From: Clostridiales bacterium UBA4821
Lineage (GTDB): Bacteria; Bacillota; Clostridia; Acetivibrionales; UBA4821
Direction of reading: 5' to 3'
NCBI GenBank assembly: GCA_002402315.1
Contig: DHFP01000142.1
Span: 1 to 23,842, forward strand
DNA length: 23,842 bases
In this document: one piece after another, positions 14,876 through 22,476 of the stretch
Layout: each line of letters starts with the position of its first letter
Numbering within the stretch: position 1 is the stretch's first letter
Notes under the pieces: model-generated
What the model was told of the DNA's origin: nothing
The model's database searches: none
The model's input: the letters and a program-made list of their open reading frames with translations, nothing else
Translations under genes and position numbers: made by a program

Positions 14876-15106
14876 ATGTGTGTAGCAATTCCAGGGAAAG
14901 TGGTTTCAATAAGTAATAATACTGCGGTCTTAGACTTCTTAGGAGTGCAGAAAGAGGTATCCGTTGAACTGCTGGAAGATATAAATATAGGTGATTATCT
15001 ACTGGTTCATGCCGGATGTGCCATACAGAAGATGGTCCCGGACGAGGCTGAAGAAACCATTAAGCTGTTTAAGGAGTTAGAATCAGCGCTGGGTAAGGAG
15101 ACTTGA
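14876..15106 (+). CDS. hypC: [NiFe] hydrogenase maturation chaperone HypC
   Basis: HypC carries the iron with its CN and CO ligands together with HypD and delivers it to the hydrogenase large subunit. The 76-residue length is typical. The N-terminus is MCVAIPGKV, and the cysteine at position 2 is the essential ligand once the methionine is removed. The central LLVHAGCAIQKM (H45) is the second conserved element. AAAGAGG stands before the ATG. It is the first gene of hypC-hypD-hypE behind its own promoter. Confidence 0.95.
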   Translation: MCVAIPGKVVSISNNTAVLDFLGVQKEVSVELLEDINIGDYLLVHAGCAIQKMVPDEAEETIKLFKELESALGKET

Positions 15107-15147
15107 GTCAAATACCCTTAACTTTAGAAAAGAGGGAGTTTATAGTA

Positions 15148-16218
15148 ATGGAAGAACAACTAACCGAAGCTATTTTTGCTGCCGGTAAGCGTTTGAAACG
15201 ACAGATTACACTTATGGAAGTGTGCGGAACTCACACAATGAGTATCTTCAGGCATGGTATAAAGTCAATACTTCCGGAAAATATACAGCTGATCTCCGGA
15301 CCAGGCTGTCCTGTCTGTGTAACTCCGCCGCAATATATAGACCAGGCCATTCAACTGACTAAAAATGAGGAAGTAATTATTTGCAGCTTCGGAGACATGC
15401 TAAGGGTTCCTGGTATTGAGGGTACACTTGAAAACACCCGTATGTATGGCGCTGATATAAGAATAGTATACTCACCTTTGGATTCTATAAAGATTGCAAA
15501 AGACAACCCCGGTAAGATGGTGGTATTTTTAGCAGTAGGATTTGAGACTACTTCTCCTGTTGTGGGGCTTTGTATGAAACAGGCTGAAGATGAAGGATTA
15601 GGCAATTTTTTGATTCTGCCGGGACTGAAGCAGCTTTTCCCAGCTTTAAAATCACTATTCAGTGCAGGAGAAGTAAAGGTGGACGGGTTAATATGCCCGG
15701 GACACGTGACTTCTGTTACAGGACAAGCGCCGTATGGGTTTATTCCTGAAATGTATGGAATTCCATGCGTAATAGCAGGATTTGAGCTAACTGATATTTT
15801 AATGAGTATTTATATGCTGATTCTTCAGGTTGCAGAGGGAAGGGCATGCGTTGAAAATGCCTATAAAAAGGCCGGAACCGAAGCAGGAAATGCACGGGCG
15901 TTGAAGGTTATAGACCGGATGTTTCAGAAAGTTGATGACAGCTGGAGGGGGTTAGGTATTATACCTCAATCAGGGCTGGAGCCCTCTGAGGATTATGAGC
16001 AAAGGAATGCAAGGACCTATTATAAACTGGAGAGGCCGGTGTGGACCGGAGATGGAGCATGCAGCTGCGGAGATGTAATAAAAGGGTTGAAAACGCCGCT
16101 TGAATGTCCCTTATTCAGAAACGTATGCACTCCTCAAAGTCCTATAGGTGCATGTATGGTTTCATCTGAAGGAAGCTGCGCGGCCTATTACAAATATAAT
16201 AAGTGTGTATATACTTAG
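15148..16218 (+). CDS. hypD: [NiFe] hydrogenase maturation protein HypD
   Basis: HypD is the [4Fe-4S] scaffold on which the Fe(CN)2CO group is built, in complex with HypC and receiving cyanide from HypE. Conserved motifs are MEVCGTHTMSIFRHG near the N-terminus, SGPGCPVCVTP, VGFETTSP, CPGHVTSVTG, and the cysteine-rich C-terminus (GACSCGDVIKG, ECPLF, CTPQSPIGACMVSSEG) that binds the cluster. The start is uncertain. The ATG at 15148 has GAGGGAG 9 bases upstream and gives 356 residues, the family norm. A TTG at 15103, overlapping the hypC stop, would add 15 residues with a badly spaced site. Confidence 0.94.
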   Translation: MEEQLTEAIFAAGKRLKRQITLMEVCGTHTMSIFRHGIKSILPENIQLISGPGCPVCVTPPQYIDQAIQLTKNEEVIICSFGDMLRVPGIEGTLENTRMYGADIRIVYSPLDSIKIAKDNPGKMVVFLAVGFETTSPVVGLCMKQAEDEGLGNFLILPGLKQLFPALKSLFSAGEVKVDGLICPGHVTSVTGQAPYGFIPEMYGIPCVIAGFELTDILMSIYMLILQVAEGRACVENAYKKAGTEAGNARALKVIDRMFQKVDDSWRGLGIIPQSGLEPSEDYEQRNARTYYKLERPVWTGDGACSCGDVIKGLKTPLECPLFRNVCTPQSPIGACMVSSEGSCAAYYKYNKCVYT

Positions 16219-16283
16219 CTAAAGAAAGTAACTATAAGGTTAATGCGTCGAATTTACAAACTATACAGAAAGGATTGAAACTA

Positions 16284-17297
16284 TTGAAACAGCTGGCAGT
16301 TACCTTGAACCATGGCAGCGGCGGGGGAATGTCAAGAGAACTCATTGATACTCTCTTCAAGAAATACTTTAACAATCCGGTACTGAATGAAATGAATGAT
16401 GCAGCCGTATTGGAATTATCTTCAAAGAAGATAGCATTTACTACAGATTCTTTTGTTGTCAGACCCCTTTTTTTTGAAGGAGGGGATATTGGGAAGCTTG
16501 CAGTATGCGGAACTATAAATGACCTTGCGGCTATGGGTGCCAAACCGGTTGGGATTACTGCCGCATTTATCCTGGAAGAAGGGTTGGAAATGGCTATCCT
16601 TGAGAATGTGGTCAGGTCAATGAAAGAAACGGCTGACCAGGCAGGAGTTTCCATAGTGGCCGGAGATACAAAGGTAGTTGAAAGAGGAAACGCAGATGGA
16701 GTGTTCATTACTACATCAGGTATAGGAGTTATACCGGATGGATTAAATATTGGCGGAGCCATGGCCCGGCCCGGAGATGTAATTATCGTAAACGGGCCCA
16801 TTGGCTGCCATGGTGCTGCTGTAATTACAGCCAGAGAAGAATTAGGGTTTAAAACAAGAGTTAGAAGTGATGTTGCGCCTCTCAATAAACTGATTGAAAA
16901 CATGCTAAGGGTTACAGATAAGATTCATGTTATGCGTGATGCAACCCGGGGAGGTTTGGCTACTGTTTTAAATGAGATTGCATTACAGTCAAGAGTGGAT
17001 ATTGAGGTTCATGAAAGGCAGATTCCAATAGAAGATAGTGTTAGGGGAGTATGCGAACTCCTTGGCCTTGATCCATTTTACCTTGCTAACGAGGGGAGAA
17101 TTGCAGCATTTGTACATGAATCGGAGGCAAATCAGCTATTAGAAGAGATGAAAAATAACGAGTATGGGAAAGAAGCACAGATAATAGGCAGGGTAGTAGA
17201 CAATTCTAGTAAACCTATGGTAATATTAAAGACTGCAGGAAGAGGCAGCCGGGTTTTGGATATACTGGCCGGAGAGCCTCTGCCGAGAATATGCTGA
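16284..17297 (+). CDS. hypE: [NiFe] hydrogenase maturation protein HypE
   Basis: HypE dehydrates the carbamoyl group on its C-terminal cysteine to thiocyanate, the cyanide donor for the hydrogenase iron. It belongs to the PurM/ThiL/SelD ATP-binding family. Visible motifs are LNHGSGGGMSRELID at the start, DAAVLEL and FTTDSFVVRPLFFEGGDIG, GTINDLAAMGAKP, and VAGDTKVVERG. The chain ends exactly in PRIC, with the required terminal cysteine. I chose a TTG start at 16284 because AAAGGA lies 9 bases before it and it gives 337 residues, the usual size. The GTG at 16203 would overlap hypD by 16 bases without a ribosome binding site. It is followed by prfA after 28 bases. Confidence 0.93.
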   Translation: MKQLAVTLNHGSGGGMSRELIDTLFKKYFNNPVLNEMNDAAVLELSSKKIAFTTDSFVVRPLFFEGGDIGKLAVCGTINDLAAMGAKPVGITAAFILEEGLEMAILENVVRSMKETADQAGVSIVAGDTKVVERGNADGVFITTSGIGVIPDGLNIGGAMARPGDVIIVNGPIGCHGAAVITAREELGFKTRVRSDVAPLNKLIENMLRVTDKIHVMRDATRGGLATVLNEIALQSRVDIEVHERQIPIEDSVRGVCELLGLDPFYLANEGRIAAFVHESEANQLLEEMKNNEYGKEAQIIGRVVDNSSKPMVILKTAGRGSRVLDILAGEPLPRIC

Positions 17298-17325
17298 AGG
17301 CCAAGTCAATGAAAGGGAGAATAAG

Positions 17326-18402
17326 ATGTTTGCAAAGTTGGAGTTTGTGGAACAGAGATATGAAGAAATAAACAAGAAGCTTAGTGATTCAGAGGTTATT
17401 TCCAATCAGGAAGAGTGGAGAAAACTGATGAAGGAACATTCGGATATAGAAGAAATTGTTGTCAAGTATAGAGAGTACAAGAAGACAAAGGGTACTATCA
17501 AGGAAGCTAGAGAGTTATTAGAAGATAAACCGGACAGAGAAATGAGGGAACTGGCTGAACTTGAACTGCAAGAATCCACCGAGAAGCTTGAAAAAGTTGA
17601 AGAGGAATTAAAAATATTGCTTCTTCCCAAAGACCCCAATGACGATAAAAATGTTATCGTAGAGATTAGAGGCGGAGCAGGAGGAGACGAAGCAGCACTG
17701 TTTGCAGGAGTGCTATTCAGGCTTTATTCCAGGTATGCTGAGAGGAACAGATGGAGGGCTGAAATAATGAGTTCCAATCCTACCGGTCTGGGAGGATTTA
17801 AGGAAGTTATATTTATGATAGAGGGCAAGGGCGCATACAGCAGGCTGAAGTTTGAAAGTGGAGTTCACAGGGTTCAAAGGGTACCTGCAACCGAAGCCAG
17901 CGGGCGAATTCACACGTCTACGGTTACGGTCGCTGTGCTGCCTGAGGTTGAGGATGTAGAGGTTGAGATTAACACGAATGACTTGAGAATAGATGTATTC
18001 AGGGCTGGTGGTCCTGGCGGGCAGTGTGTAAATACTACAGACTCGGCTGTTAGGATTACGCATATTCCTACAGGGCTGGTTGTATCCTGCCAGGACGAAA
18101 AGTCCCAGCACAAGAATAAGGATAAGGCGATGAGAATACTAAGGGCCAGGCTCTTTGAAAAAATGCAAGAGGAACAGAATGCAGAGGTAGCCCAGGCAAG
18201 AAAGAGCCAGGTCGGGACCGGAGATAGGAGCGAAAGAATCAGGACCTATAATTTCCCGCAGGGAAGGGTTACCGATCATAGAATAGGCTTGACGCTATAT
18301 AAACTGGATACATTTGTTGATGGTGAGATCTACGAAATGATAGATGCACTGATAACTAGTGACAGGAGTGAGAAATTGAAAGCTGGCAGTGAAACAGATT
18401 AA
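17326..18402 (+). CDS. prfA: Peptide chain release factor 1
   Basis: RF1 recognises UAA and UAG stop codons and triggers release of the finished peptide. The 358 residues show the N-terminal coiled region (about 1-110, rich in E and K), the PCRF domain, and VHRVQRVPATEASGRIHTST with the PAT tripeptide that reads the stop codon. The catalytic GGQ follows in FRAGGPGGQCVNTTDSAVRI. The C-terminal QEEQNAEVAQARKSQVGTGD is also typical. GGGAG precedes the ATG. It follows hypE by only 28 bases and may be read through from the hyp promoter, an unusual pairing of hydrogenase maturation and translation. No hairpin terminator is seen after it; the accessory region starts within about 70 bases. Confidence 0.96.
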   Translation: MFAKLEFVEQRYEEINKKLSDSEVISNQEEWRKLMKEHSDIEEIVVKYREYKKTKGTIKEARELLEDKPDREMRELAELELQESTEKLEKVEEELKILLLPKDPNDDKNVIVEIRGGAGGDEAALFAGVLFRLYSRYAERNRWRAEIMSSNPTGLGGFKEVIFMIEGKGAYSRLKFESGVHRVQRVPATEASGRIHTSTVTVAVLPEVEDVEVEINTNDLRIDVFRAGGPGGQCVNTTDSAVRITHIPTGLVVSCQDEKSQHKNKDKAMRILRARLFEKMQEEQNAEVAQARKSQVGTGDRSERIRTYNFPQGRVTDHRIGLTLYKLDTFVDGEIYEMIDALITSDRSEKLKAGSETD

Positions 18403-18470
18403 GGTAAGGAATGATGAAAGAAATTTGGAAATTTGGGGACATTTCTCAACAAACGAACAGATAATAAAGA

Positions 18471-19106
18471 CTATGGCCTTGAGTTATTAAAAAGGTAGGT
18501 TAGCAAATAAATTTCATCAAAAGTGATTTCGGGCATTTCCTCAATTTTTTTAAGCGTTTCGGGTAAGAAACGCGCCATAGCAAATTGAAAGCCACTCTTT
18601 GCGATATTAAGGGTTCTGATTTGCCCTGCAAAGTCATAAAGCCCGCCGAATAAAAAGCCGTGAATCTGCTGCAAGCCTTTCACTGTGCCGACTTCTATTG
18701 TGTCAAAAAGGGAATTATCGAAAAGAGAATATGCCTTTGATTTGCTTTTTCCGTCAATCGTTTCATCACTGTAGGTGAACCATTCGATAAAGCGATTTGC
18801 CTGTTTGCTTGGAAAATTTTTCGCAAGTTCAATGATGCCGTCATAATCAAATGTATCTGTTAGATATTTTTTCCCGTCGGCAGCTGTCAATTTCAGTTGG
18901 TTAGCGACACTAACCAACTCGTTGTTTTCTTTTTTCAGTTTTACTTTCAAAAATTTCCAATAATTTCTATTTTTCTTGTAATCGTCCTCGCCACGTAAAA
19001 CGCCGATAATATCCAGCACAGAAAACCACCACTTGGATTTTTCATCGTCCCAAACAGCACGGACTTCTTTATCATCAAAAAACGAATTGAGATTTTGCTC
19101 ATCATA
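18471..19106 (-). pseudogene. BRO-N/Fic-domain protein, truncated at both ends
   Basis: The N-terminal half is a BRO-N-like/antirepressor-type domain (WWFSVLDIIGVLRG, RNYWKFLKVKLKKE, QLKLTAADGKKYLTDTFDYD). A Fic-domain start follows (IEVGTVKGLQQIHGFLFGG, LYDFAGQIRTLNIAKSGFQF). After TFDEI the chain turns into unrelated residues and stops, before the catalytic HxFxEGNGR motif that transfers AMP. At the 5' end the frame is open back to 19106, but the ATG ATG of its ribosome binding site (AAGGTGAT) is in another frame. A one-base loss (ATGGATGAG to ATGATGAG) would explain this. The only in-frame start is a GTG at 19019, inside the domain. Such Fic genes often accompany restriction systems. It is almost certainly non-functional. 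Confidence 0.75.
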
Positions 19107-19212
19107 TCACCTTCACATTCGTGTTCGGCGCAAGCAGTTTGATTGTCTTTGTTCCATCCAAAATACAGTTCAATTCTTTTGCTTTTGCATCAACATATAC
19201 AACATGATCCAT
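19102..19212 (-). pseudogene. Chimeric 36-residue ORF: ASCH-like N-terminus joined to another tail
   Basis: A good GAGGAG is followed by ATG and MDHVVYVDAKAKELNCILDG, which resembles the start of small ASCH-domain proteins. After TKTI the expected continuation is replaced by KLLAPNTNVKVI and a stop that runs into the start of the Fic pseudogene. The latter tail fits the end of the gene that originally preceded the Fic gene. I infer that a deletion joined the two. The family match for the head is from memory and moderate. Confidence 0.45.
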
Positions 19213-19390
19213 TATGCATCTCCTCACATTCTTTCGTAAATACAATCCCATAAAACTCTTCTGAAAATTTCATTGATGAAATACCCTTAAAATCATAGTT
19301 TATGATTAGATTTTCTGTCTCTTCTTTACCTATCCTGTGGTTTAGAGGCGGACCCATTTCCATTGATATCTTTTCCCACTCAATGAGTTT
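19190..19390 (-). pseudogene. C-terminal fragment of a probable SAM-dependent methyltransferase
   Basis: The frame from about 19390 reads KLIEWEKISMEMGPPLNHRI, then GKEETENLIINYDF, and ends near FYGIVFTKECEEM. The W-K-x-M-GPP-HR-I pattern followed by an amphipathic helix and a final strand is typical of the last 60 residues of UbiE-like methyltransferases. No SAM-binding motifs are present. The fragment starts abruptly inside the DUF262 coding sequence and has no start codon of its own that makes sense. It is a remnant, and the family call is tentative. Confidence 0.4.
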
Positions 19391-20205
19391 ATTTCTTCTC
19401 GTGCATCTCTCTTTTCCCATTGGGCAGTTGCAAAAGAAAGCAGTAAATCAGAATAACTAAGAGTTGTTCCTCCGCTATTTACACGAATAAAAATATTTAG
19501 AACCTTGTCCAATTCCGTGCTTTGTTCAAGATAATAACTGATGATTTTGTTTACATGCAGAACTGCATGAAGTTTGTATAGTTCTTTGTTTGCAAACTTA
19601 GCTTTATCTTTATCAGGATTAGAAGATAACCCATTTTCTATCATATAATTCATAACATCATACTGTTCTTTTAGATCAAGAATTTTTCCCACAAGAAACC
19701 AGTGATGATTTTCATCATTTTGTTTGGCTTCATCATCAGTTAAAAACTCAAATTCATATTCATATGTACTGTCTTCTGAAGCTGAAAGAAGATTTAAATA
19801 TAGTCGTTTTTTTGGATATGCCTGGTCATTATCCCATCGTTTATATGAAAGCTTCTGAGCATATGCACCTTTTAAAGCTATATATAAAGATGTCAATCTC
19901 TGCTGGCCATCCAATACGGCCATTATATCGTCATTGCCTAAAGCATCAGCTTTTGGATTGTGTTTGTTTTTCCTTTGATGGTAATCTCTCAAAAATTCAT
20001 AAAACTTAAACTCGGATACTTTTTCTTTAGGAACCTTCCAAAAAAGAAAAGCATTAATAGGATAGTCTCTCATAAGACTATCAAATAACATTTTAATTTG
20101 TTCCGTATTCCACACAAACTCCCTCTGTATCGAAGGAAGTAAATACTTTTTTGAATGAATGTCCCTGATTACTTCATATATGGTAAGTGGTGTCTGAAAT
20201 GCCAT
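19342..20205 (-). pseudogene. DUF262 (GmrSD-like) protein, 3'-truncated
   Basis: The N-terminal about 273 residues form a DUF262 domain, the ParB/Srx-fold nucleotide-hydrolysing part of GmrSD-type restriction of modified DNA and related defence proteins. Motifs are LLPSIQREFVWN (22-33) and VLDGQQRLTSLY with DGQQR at 99-103, then a later IRVNSGGTTLSYSDLLLSFA. After KRDAREEIN the frame runs only 14 unrelated residues to a stop. The base sequence from about 19390 continues in another frame as the methyltransferase-like tail, which marks a deletion join. Full proteins of this kind are usually much longer (DUF1524 HNH or other C-terminal domain), so it is probably inactive. Start: ATG at 20205 behind AGAAAGG. 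Confidence 0.75.
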
Positions 20206-20245
20206 ATTTTTTTACCTTTCTGTTGTTTATTATTTTTTTGTAAAA

Positions 20246-20554
20246 TCAATTCACATTATATCCGAATTTCTCAAGCCTTTCTCTGCAAATAGTTCTTTCT
20301 TCATCAGAAAATAGTTCTCTATATTCTTCTTTCAAAACATGTGCTTCAATGGATAAGTCTAACCTCTTATGTTCCCACAGTACTTCAAATCCATAAGTTC
20401 CACCATCTTTAGATATAAGGATTTTCGCAGTCATAATGCCACCTTTTTCTGATAATAGTTGTAGAAAACGTGTTGCATTATACCCAAGTTCTTTCTTGGC
20501 AGATTTATAGATATTCTGCATATCTGAATTAAATTTATTTTCTAAAACATTCAA
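20246..20554 (-). CDS. Small conserved hypothetical protein, restriction-island type
   Basis: The 102-residue cytoplasmic protein appears intact. Its core KELGYNATRFLQLLSEKGGI, then TAKILIS and FEVLWEHKRLDLSIEAHVL, and an end with EEERTICRERLEKFGY-like residues form a pattern I recall from small uncharacterised proteins near restriction or DUF262-type genes. No catalytic motif is apparent. The TTG at 20554 has GGAGGTG 6 bases in front and is the likely start. An ATG at 20569 would place the ribosome binding site inside the coding region. It lies 40 bases before the DUF262 gene on the same strand, suggesting a former operon. The function is unknown. Confidence 0.6.
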   Translation of the reverse strand: MNVLENKFNSDMQNIYKSAKKELGYNATRFLQLLSEKGGIMTAKILISKDGGTYGFEVLWEHKRLDLSIEAHVLKEEYRELFSDEERTICRERLEKFGYNVN

Positions 20555-20585
20555 AATCAACACCTCCATCCAAAACTAATTAACA

Positions 20586-21152
20586 TCATAAATTAAACAA
20601 AGGATTTATAGTCAAATATCCTCTTTCATTTTTACATATTTCAGCCCAATCAAGAACAGCACAAATAACAAAACCAGGTCCAAATGCAGTTTCTCCTTCT
20701 TTTACACCATGAACCTTAAATGCAATATAACCTTCAACAGAATCAAGTGGAAGGTCATCACTTCCAAGCTTTGCTCCTGAACGTGCTTTTCCTTTAGTAG
20801 CTTTTCCACCGTTCTTAACTACAACTTCAACCGCTGCTTCGAATGCTTCCCAAATAAGTTGATTAGCGGGTGGTATCTTGGGTGATACTAAACCTTTGCC
20901 GCACTCTCCACATTTAATTTTTGAGGAAAACATATCCACTCCACTATATCTACCTTTTGTCTGTAGCCGTTTTTTCAGTTCCTGTTGCACCAACTCGAAT
21001 ACTTGCGGGTTAATGATAGCTTCGTGGCTATTTTCCACATAATACTGAGGAACTTCTCCTTCATTAATTTTTTGCTTTTTAGTAAGGAACTCCACTGTAA
21101 AGCACTTTTGCAAAAGGGCATCGCCCTTATATTTTTCGTTAGCTTGTGTCAA
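20586..21152 (-). pseudogene. Serine recombinase fragment fused in frame to an unknown C-terminal domain
   Basis: Residues 1-85 match the recombinase domain of large serine recombinases: NEKYKGDALLQKCFTVEFLT, then EGEVPQYYVENSHEAIINP, and the zinc-ribbon start FSSKIKCGECG (C81, C84). The catalytic resolvase domain is absent, a stop codon (TAA) lies two codons upstream, and there is no ribosome binding site. From about residue 86 the zinc ribbon breaks off into an unrelated tail (KIPPANQLIWEAFEAAVEVV, SGAKLGSDDLPLDSVEGYIA, FGPGFVICAVLDWAEICKNE) that I cannot assign. The tail probably belonged to a gene upstream of the 102-residue one. The join, near 20895, is in frame by chance. Expression is unlikely. 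Confidence 0.7.
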
Positions 21153-21197
21153 GTCTTACATAAAAAAATGACTTTTCTTCAATATTTGACTTTTTGT

Positions 21198-21728
21198 TTA
21201 TTTGCTTTTAAGGAAGTCTGAAAAACTGGAAGCGCCTAATTTCCTTCGTTTGGCTAACATGGAAGCCCAAATTGTATTTCCGTCAACCTCAGTAATCAAT
21301 CCCTTATTATAAGCATCAACAAGAATTTCTCCTGTGGTAATATGCTTCAATTGAAACTCCTCAACATAATCACCAATGTCACGCAAATTATTACTGGCGA
21401 CAATACCATCATTTTCTTTTGCTAAAGCTATTGATGCAGCTTCTCCCTTACCAATTAATTTTTGACCTTTAACTGGTTCGACAGTCAATTTGTAAAACAT
21501 ATTGTATTCTTCTGTTCCTACTATAATTTCAATAATCTCAGCCTGACCGGCGGAAACCAAAGCATCAATACGTACTTTCAAATGTGATATTCTCGGATTG
21601 GATAATTCATCATAAACTGGCCTTGGAATTACGATTCTCCCCGGATATAGCTGCGGCAATAAACTCTCATTTCCAACCCACAAAAAAGCAGAAATACAAT
21701 CCGTGTCGAAGAAAAGCGAATCAGTCAA
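21198..21728 (-). CDS. PIN-domain protein, putative toxin
   Basis: This 176-residue protein has the layout of a PIN-like ribonuclease of the VapC type. The first strand ends in FFDTDCISAFL with D8 and D10, the middle acidic residue is in GKGEAASIALAKE (E96), and the third is in GIVASNNLRDIGDYVEEF (D117 and D120). These acidic residues would bind Mg2+/Mn2+. The C-terminus has a basic stretch (MLAKRRKLG). The start is a TTG at 21728 with GGAGG 8 bases before it, overlapping the end of the metalloprotease gene by 8 bases. It is last of three coupled genes. By analogy the PIN protein is the effector and the upstream Xre/ImmA pair controls it; the activity and target are inferred. Confidence 0.75.
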   Translation of the reverse strand: MTDSLFFDTDCISAFLWVGNESLLPQLYPGRIVIPRPVYDELSNPRISHLKVRIDALVSAGQAEIIEIIVGTEEYNMFYKLTVEPVKGQKLIGKGEAASIALAKENDGIVASNNLRDIGDYVEEFQLKHITTGEILVDAYNKGLITEVDGNTIWASMLAKRRKLGASSFSDFLKSK

Positions 21729-22476
21729 TTAATTCGCCTCCATTCATCTCATCACCATACACAATGTCATCACGAAAAGCATCTAATAGCCACTCTTCAT
21801 ATTTTCCAGCAGATATAATATCAGATTGTAAAAGATTTTCGGCTTGCTTTATATAATGACCATAAGTTCCCTTATTTTCATTCTCTGGAGTAGGTTTATA
21901 CAAAGAAGTATCATATCCTAACTTTGCAGCAGAGATGATGACGTCCTTTTGCATATCTGCTGCATCAGACTGAGACAGTTCACCTTCTTCCTGTAAGCGA
22001 AAAAGCATTGCCTGTCTGCTAACACCAAAATATTGCTCCAATTTAATAACATCTTTAATCGCTAATTTCCGATTTTCCACGATTTTTATCTCTTGTATTT
22101 TTTCGTACAAAGCTGCTGACGGCATTAGCAAATAAGATGCAAACTGATCCGCATACTTTTCAGTTTGGTTGCCACCCCCAATTTTACTTGAACAAATTGT
22201 TGTGATCATATCTTCATCAAAATAAAGATGATATAACTCATGAGCCAGCGAGAACCTCTGTCGGCCAATAGACATACCTGAATTCACTGCTATTACTGTA
22301 GATGTATTATTTTTTAGACATGCACCACTAATTTTTTCTCCCAATGGATACTTGACTAATGTCACATTCTCAAGCGTATACATTAAGGCAAAAATGTCAA
22401 TAGGAGAAGTATTATCTTCTCCTAACTTTTTTCTGACACTGGATGCCTTATTACTTAAAGCCATCTTTTCAATCAT
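21721..22476 (-). CDS. ImmA/IrrE-family metallopeptidase
   Basis: The 251-residue protein belongs to the DUF955/COG2856 family of zinc proteases that cut or displace Xre-type repressors, as ImmA does for ImmR of ICEBs1. The zinc motif HExxH is H79-E80-L-Y-H83 in RFSLAHELYHLYF. The downstream glutamate ligand is about E106 in TEKYADQFASYLLMPS. A winged-helix-like segment follows at about 140-165 (LAIKDVIKLEQYFGVSRQAM). A C-terminal extension of about 80 residues (after about residue 170) may bind partners. The ATG overlaps the regulator stop by 8 bases behind GGAGG, so translation is coupled. It most likely inactivates the Xre protein on a signal not visible here. Confidence 0.88.
   Translation of the reverse strand: MIEKMALSNKASSVRKKLGEDNTSPIDIFALMYTLENVTLVKYPLGEKISGACLKNNTSTVIAVNSGMSIGRQRFSLAHELYHLYFDEDMITTICSSKIGGGNQTEKYADQFASYLLMPSAALYEKIQEIKIVENRKLAIKDVIKLEQYFGVSRQAMLFRLQEEGELSQSDAADMQKDVIISAAKLGYDTSLYKPTPENENKGTYGHYIKQAENLLQSDIISAGKYEEWLLDAFRDDIVYGDEMNGGELID

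Noticed and set aside
15103..15147. TTG start for hypD overlapping the hypC stop
   Set aside because: The AGGAG would be only 2 bases away; the ATG at 15148 has GAGGGAG at 9 bases and gives the normal length.
16203..16283. Earlier GTG start for hypE
   Set aside because: It overlaps hypD, lacks a ribosome binding site and adds 27 residues absent from the family; the TTG at 16284 has AAAGGA at a good distance.
16232..16903. A 223-codon open frame antisense to hypE
   Set aside because: It is the complement of strongly conserved HypE codons, its composition is odd and it has no convincing ribosome binding site.
18403..18470. An integration attachment site at the 3' end of prfA
   Set aside because: The accessory region begins here, but I found no direct repeat of the prfA end within the window, so there is no evidence for site-specific integration.
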